This document shows positions 4,977-5,801 of a DNA stretch of 5,801 nucleotides, one piece after another. Below the pieces are notes generated by a model. It was not told where the DNA came from. It worked only from the letters and a program-made list of their open reading frames with translations, and made no database searches. The stretch's first letter is position 1. Every line of letters begins with the position of its first letter. Location of the stretch: contig JAUSPR010000243.1 of the NCBI GenBank assembly GCA_030655715.1, positions 1 through 5,801 of the forward strand, in the 5' to 3' direction. Source of the stretch: Thermoplasmata archaeon. Lineage in GTDB: Archaea > Thermoplasmatota > Thermoplasmata > SG8-5. The position numbers and the translations under genes are program-made.

Positions 4977-5219
4977 CTATTCTTTCCTGGTCTTGACAAG
5001 CTTCCGTATCTTCGCCTCGGAGTCCTCCTCCTCGGCCTTCTCGATCACCTCGGCCCCGAACCAGGACAGCGAGCCGTCGGGTTCCTCGCTGACTTCGATG
5101 GGCCTGACCTTTATCACCGTGCCGATATCTGCCTGCAAGGACGTGCTCTGCGTGATGCCCAGAACCTGGCCCCCGTAGGTGCAGGTATATCTCCACCTGG
5201 TGCCGCCCTTGGGGGGTGT
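4977..5219 (-). pseudogene. Module copy 3 (intact frame, no normal start)
   Basis: Encodes the full ~80-residue module in one frame, from TPPKGGTRWRYTCTYGG through VGITQSTSLQADIGTVIKVRP-type sequence to DSEAKIRKLVKTRKE and a TAG at 4979-4977. Upstream it is joined in frame to spacer DNA and to a GTG at 5336 inside the ATPase 2 gene, which would give 119 residues. No TATA box or SD supports that start, and the first 39 residues look non-coding. The transmembrane part seen in copy 2 is absent. The last ~60 bases are nearly identical to those of copy 2 (3372-3434), but the hairpin array that follows copies 1 and 2 is missing here; similarity ends at about 4961. Probably a relic, possibly translated through coupling to the ATPase. 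Confidence 0.5.
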
Positions 5220-5425
5220 GATGGGGGCTCGAAACAGAGGAAGATTGTGTGAAACGCGGTATGGGAGAGGACGGTTTGTAAGCAATAATGTTGTGGAGAA
5301 AACGGAACTGACTACTTTGCCTGTTCCAGAAGCCACTTCCAGAGCGGGACGAATCTCACTTTATTTCCTTCCAAGCGTTCCTCGCCTTCGTAATCCCACG
5401 TGATTACCAGCAGGTTCTTGCATCT
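5174..5425. repeat. Long direct repeat, right copy
   Basis: Partner of 1705-1956, offset by 3469 bp, with three mismatches in 252 bp. It covers the 3' end of ATPase 2, the spacer and the start of module copy 3. The two copies are in the same orientation, so recombination between them would delete or duplicate the 3.5 kb in between, which holds ATPase 1, module 2, MNT and the Fic-like gene. Confidence 0.9.
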
Positions 5426-5801
5426 AAGGGCTTTCGAAGCTATGCCGAGGGAAGTGAGTTCTCTTTCTGGTACTTCCAGCCGGTCGCTCGCATATGTCAC
5501 CTGAACGAGTTGTTGGACCTCCGGGCCGTTCTTGAGGATGAAATCGACTTCCCTCTGCTGATGGTTCTTCCAGTAGTAGACCTCAAGGTCGAAAACCATT
5601 GCCTTGCGGCGCAATAGATCCCCGCCCACTACGGTTTCCATTTTCCGTCCCCAATCGCTTGAACTCCTAAATCCAACGGCTTCCTGGAGGCCGGGATCGA
5701 TGCAATATATTTTTTTCGGTGAAAGGTACTGGTTCCTGAGTTTAAAATCAAACCTGTCCAGCTTGAATATAAGATATGCCTGTTCCAGATAGGACACCCA
5801 A
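5312..5801 (-). CDS. Second AAA/DUF4143 ATPase, 3' part only
   Basis: Runs off the right edge; the visible part corresponds to residues 262-423 of the first ATPase. The GTG near 5797 is an internal Val codon (W-V-S-Y-L-E-Q), not a start. It lacks the Walker motifs only because they lie outside the window. It keeps REVDFILKNG and VQVTYA and the same WKWLLEQAK end. Counted by eye, it matches ATPase 1 at 37 of 67 residues over positions 265-331 and at 83 of 92 over 332-423, so similarity rises steeply towards the 3' end. ATPase 1 has ENIVAIEL where this copy has ETVVGGDL, so the two upstream parts are separate paralogues. Confidence 0.88.
   Translation of the reverse strand, partial: WVSYLEQAYLIFKLDRFDFKLRNQYLSPKKIYCIDPGLQEAVGFRSSSDWGRKMETVVGGDLLRRKAMVFDLEVYYWKNHQQREVDFILKNGPEVQQLVQVTYASDRLEVPERELTSLGIASKALRCKNLLVITWDYEGEERLEGNKVRFVPLWKWLLEQAK

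Noticed and set aside
4642..5196. 184-codon minus-strand open frame
   Set aside because: It is an off-frame reading of module copy 3 and of the nested small gene; the module's conserved residues are in another frame.
1705..5425. Composite transposon bounded by the 252-bp direct repeats
   Set aside because: No transposase, terminal inverted repeats or target-site duplication is seen, and the repeats end inside an ATPase gene and a module, which fits homologous recombination better.

Overview
This window looks archaeal. Four gene starts (HEPN at 1245, ATPase at 3114, MNT at 3832/3841, Fic-like at 4291) and one small nested ORF (4838) each have an A/T-only TATA-type box centred about 24-28 nt upstream of the start codon, as expected for leaderless archaeal transcripts. 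The families present (HEPN/nucleotidyltransferase pairs, DUF4143-type ATPases, a Fic/Doc-like protein) are typical of archaeal accessory islands. A euryarchaeote, possibly of the Thermoplasmata, is a guess. No ribosomal RNA, tRNA or other housekeeping marker is present to settle it.

Layout. Positions 1-144 hold an array of hairpin repeats, followed by a decayed C-terminal coding remnant (142-270, minus). Next is a minus-strand operon of a HEPN protein and a nucleotidyltransferase (1245 to 278), overlapping by 13 nt. A second hairpin array (1386-1490) abuts a frameshifted copy of an ~80-residue C-terminal module (1503-1750), which lies just downstream of a complete ATPase gene (3114 to 1843). 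A third hairpin array (3188-3375) abuts a second module copy, still attached to a transmembrane segment (3797 to 3387). Divergent from it on the plus strand are a MntA-type nucleotidyltransferase (3841-4137) lacking its HepT partner and a Fic/Doc-like gene (4291-4851). A 32-codon minus-strand ORF with its own TATA box lies antisense inside the 3' end of the Fic-like gene. The right end carries a third module copy (4977-5219) downstream of a second ATPase that runs off the edge (5312-5801).

The recurring theme is [hairpin array]-[module tail]-[toxin/antitoxin-like or ATPase gene], seen up to four times. The two ATPase-module junctions share a 252-bp tract with only three mismatches. The three module copies are mosaics of one another. 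This suggests an accretion locus in which homologous module ends serve as recombination sites, or in which silent 3' copies of a membrane protein gene exchange sequence. The gene families are known. The arrangement of hairpin arrays, module copies and cargo genes is the part that looks undescribed.
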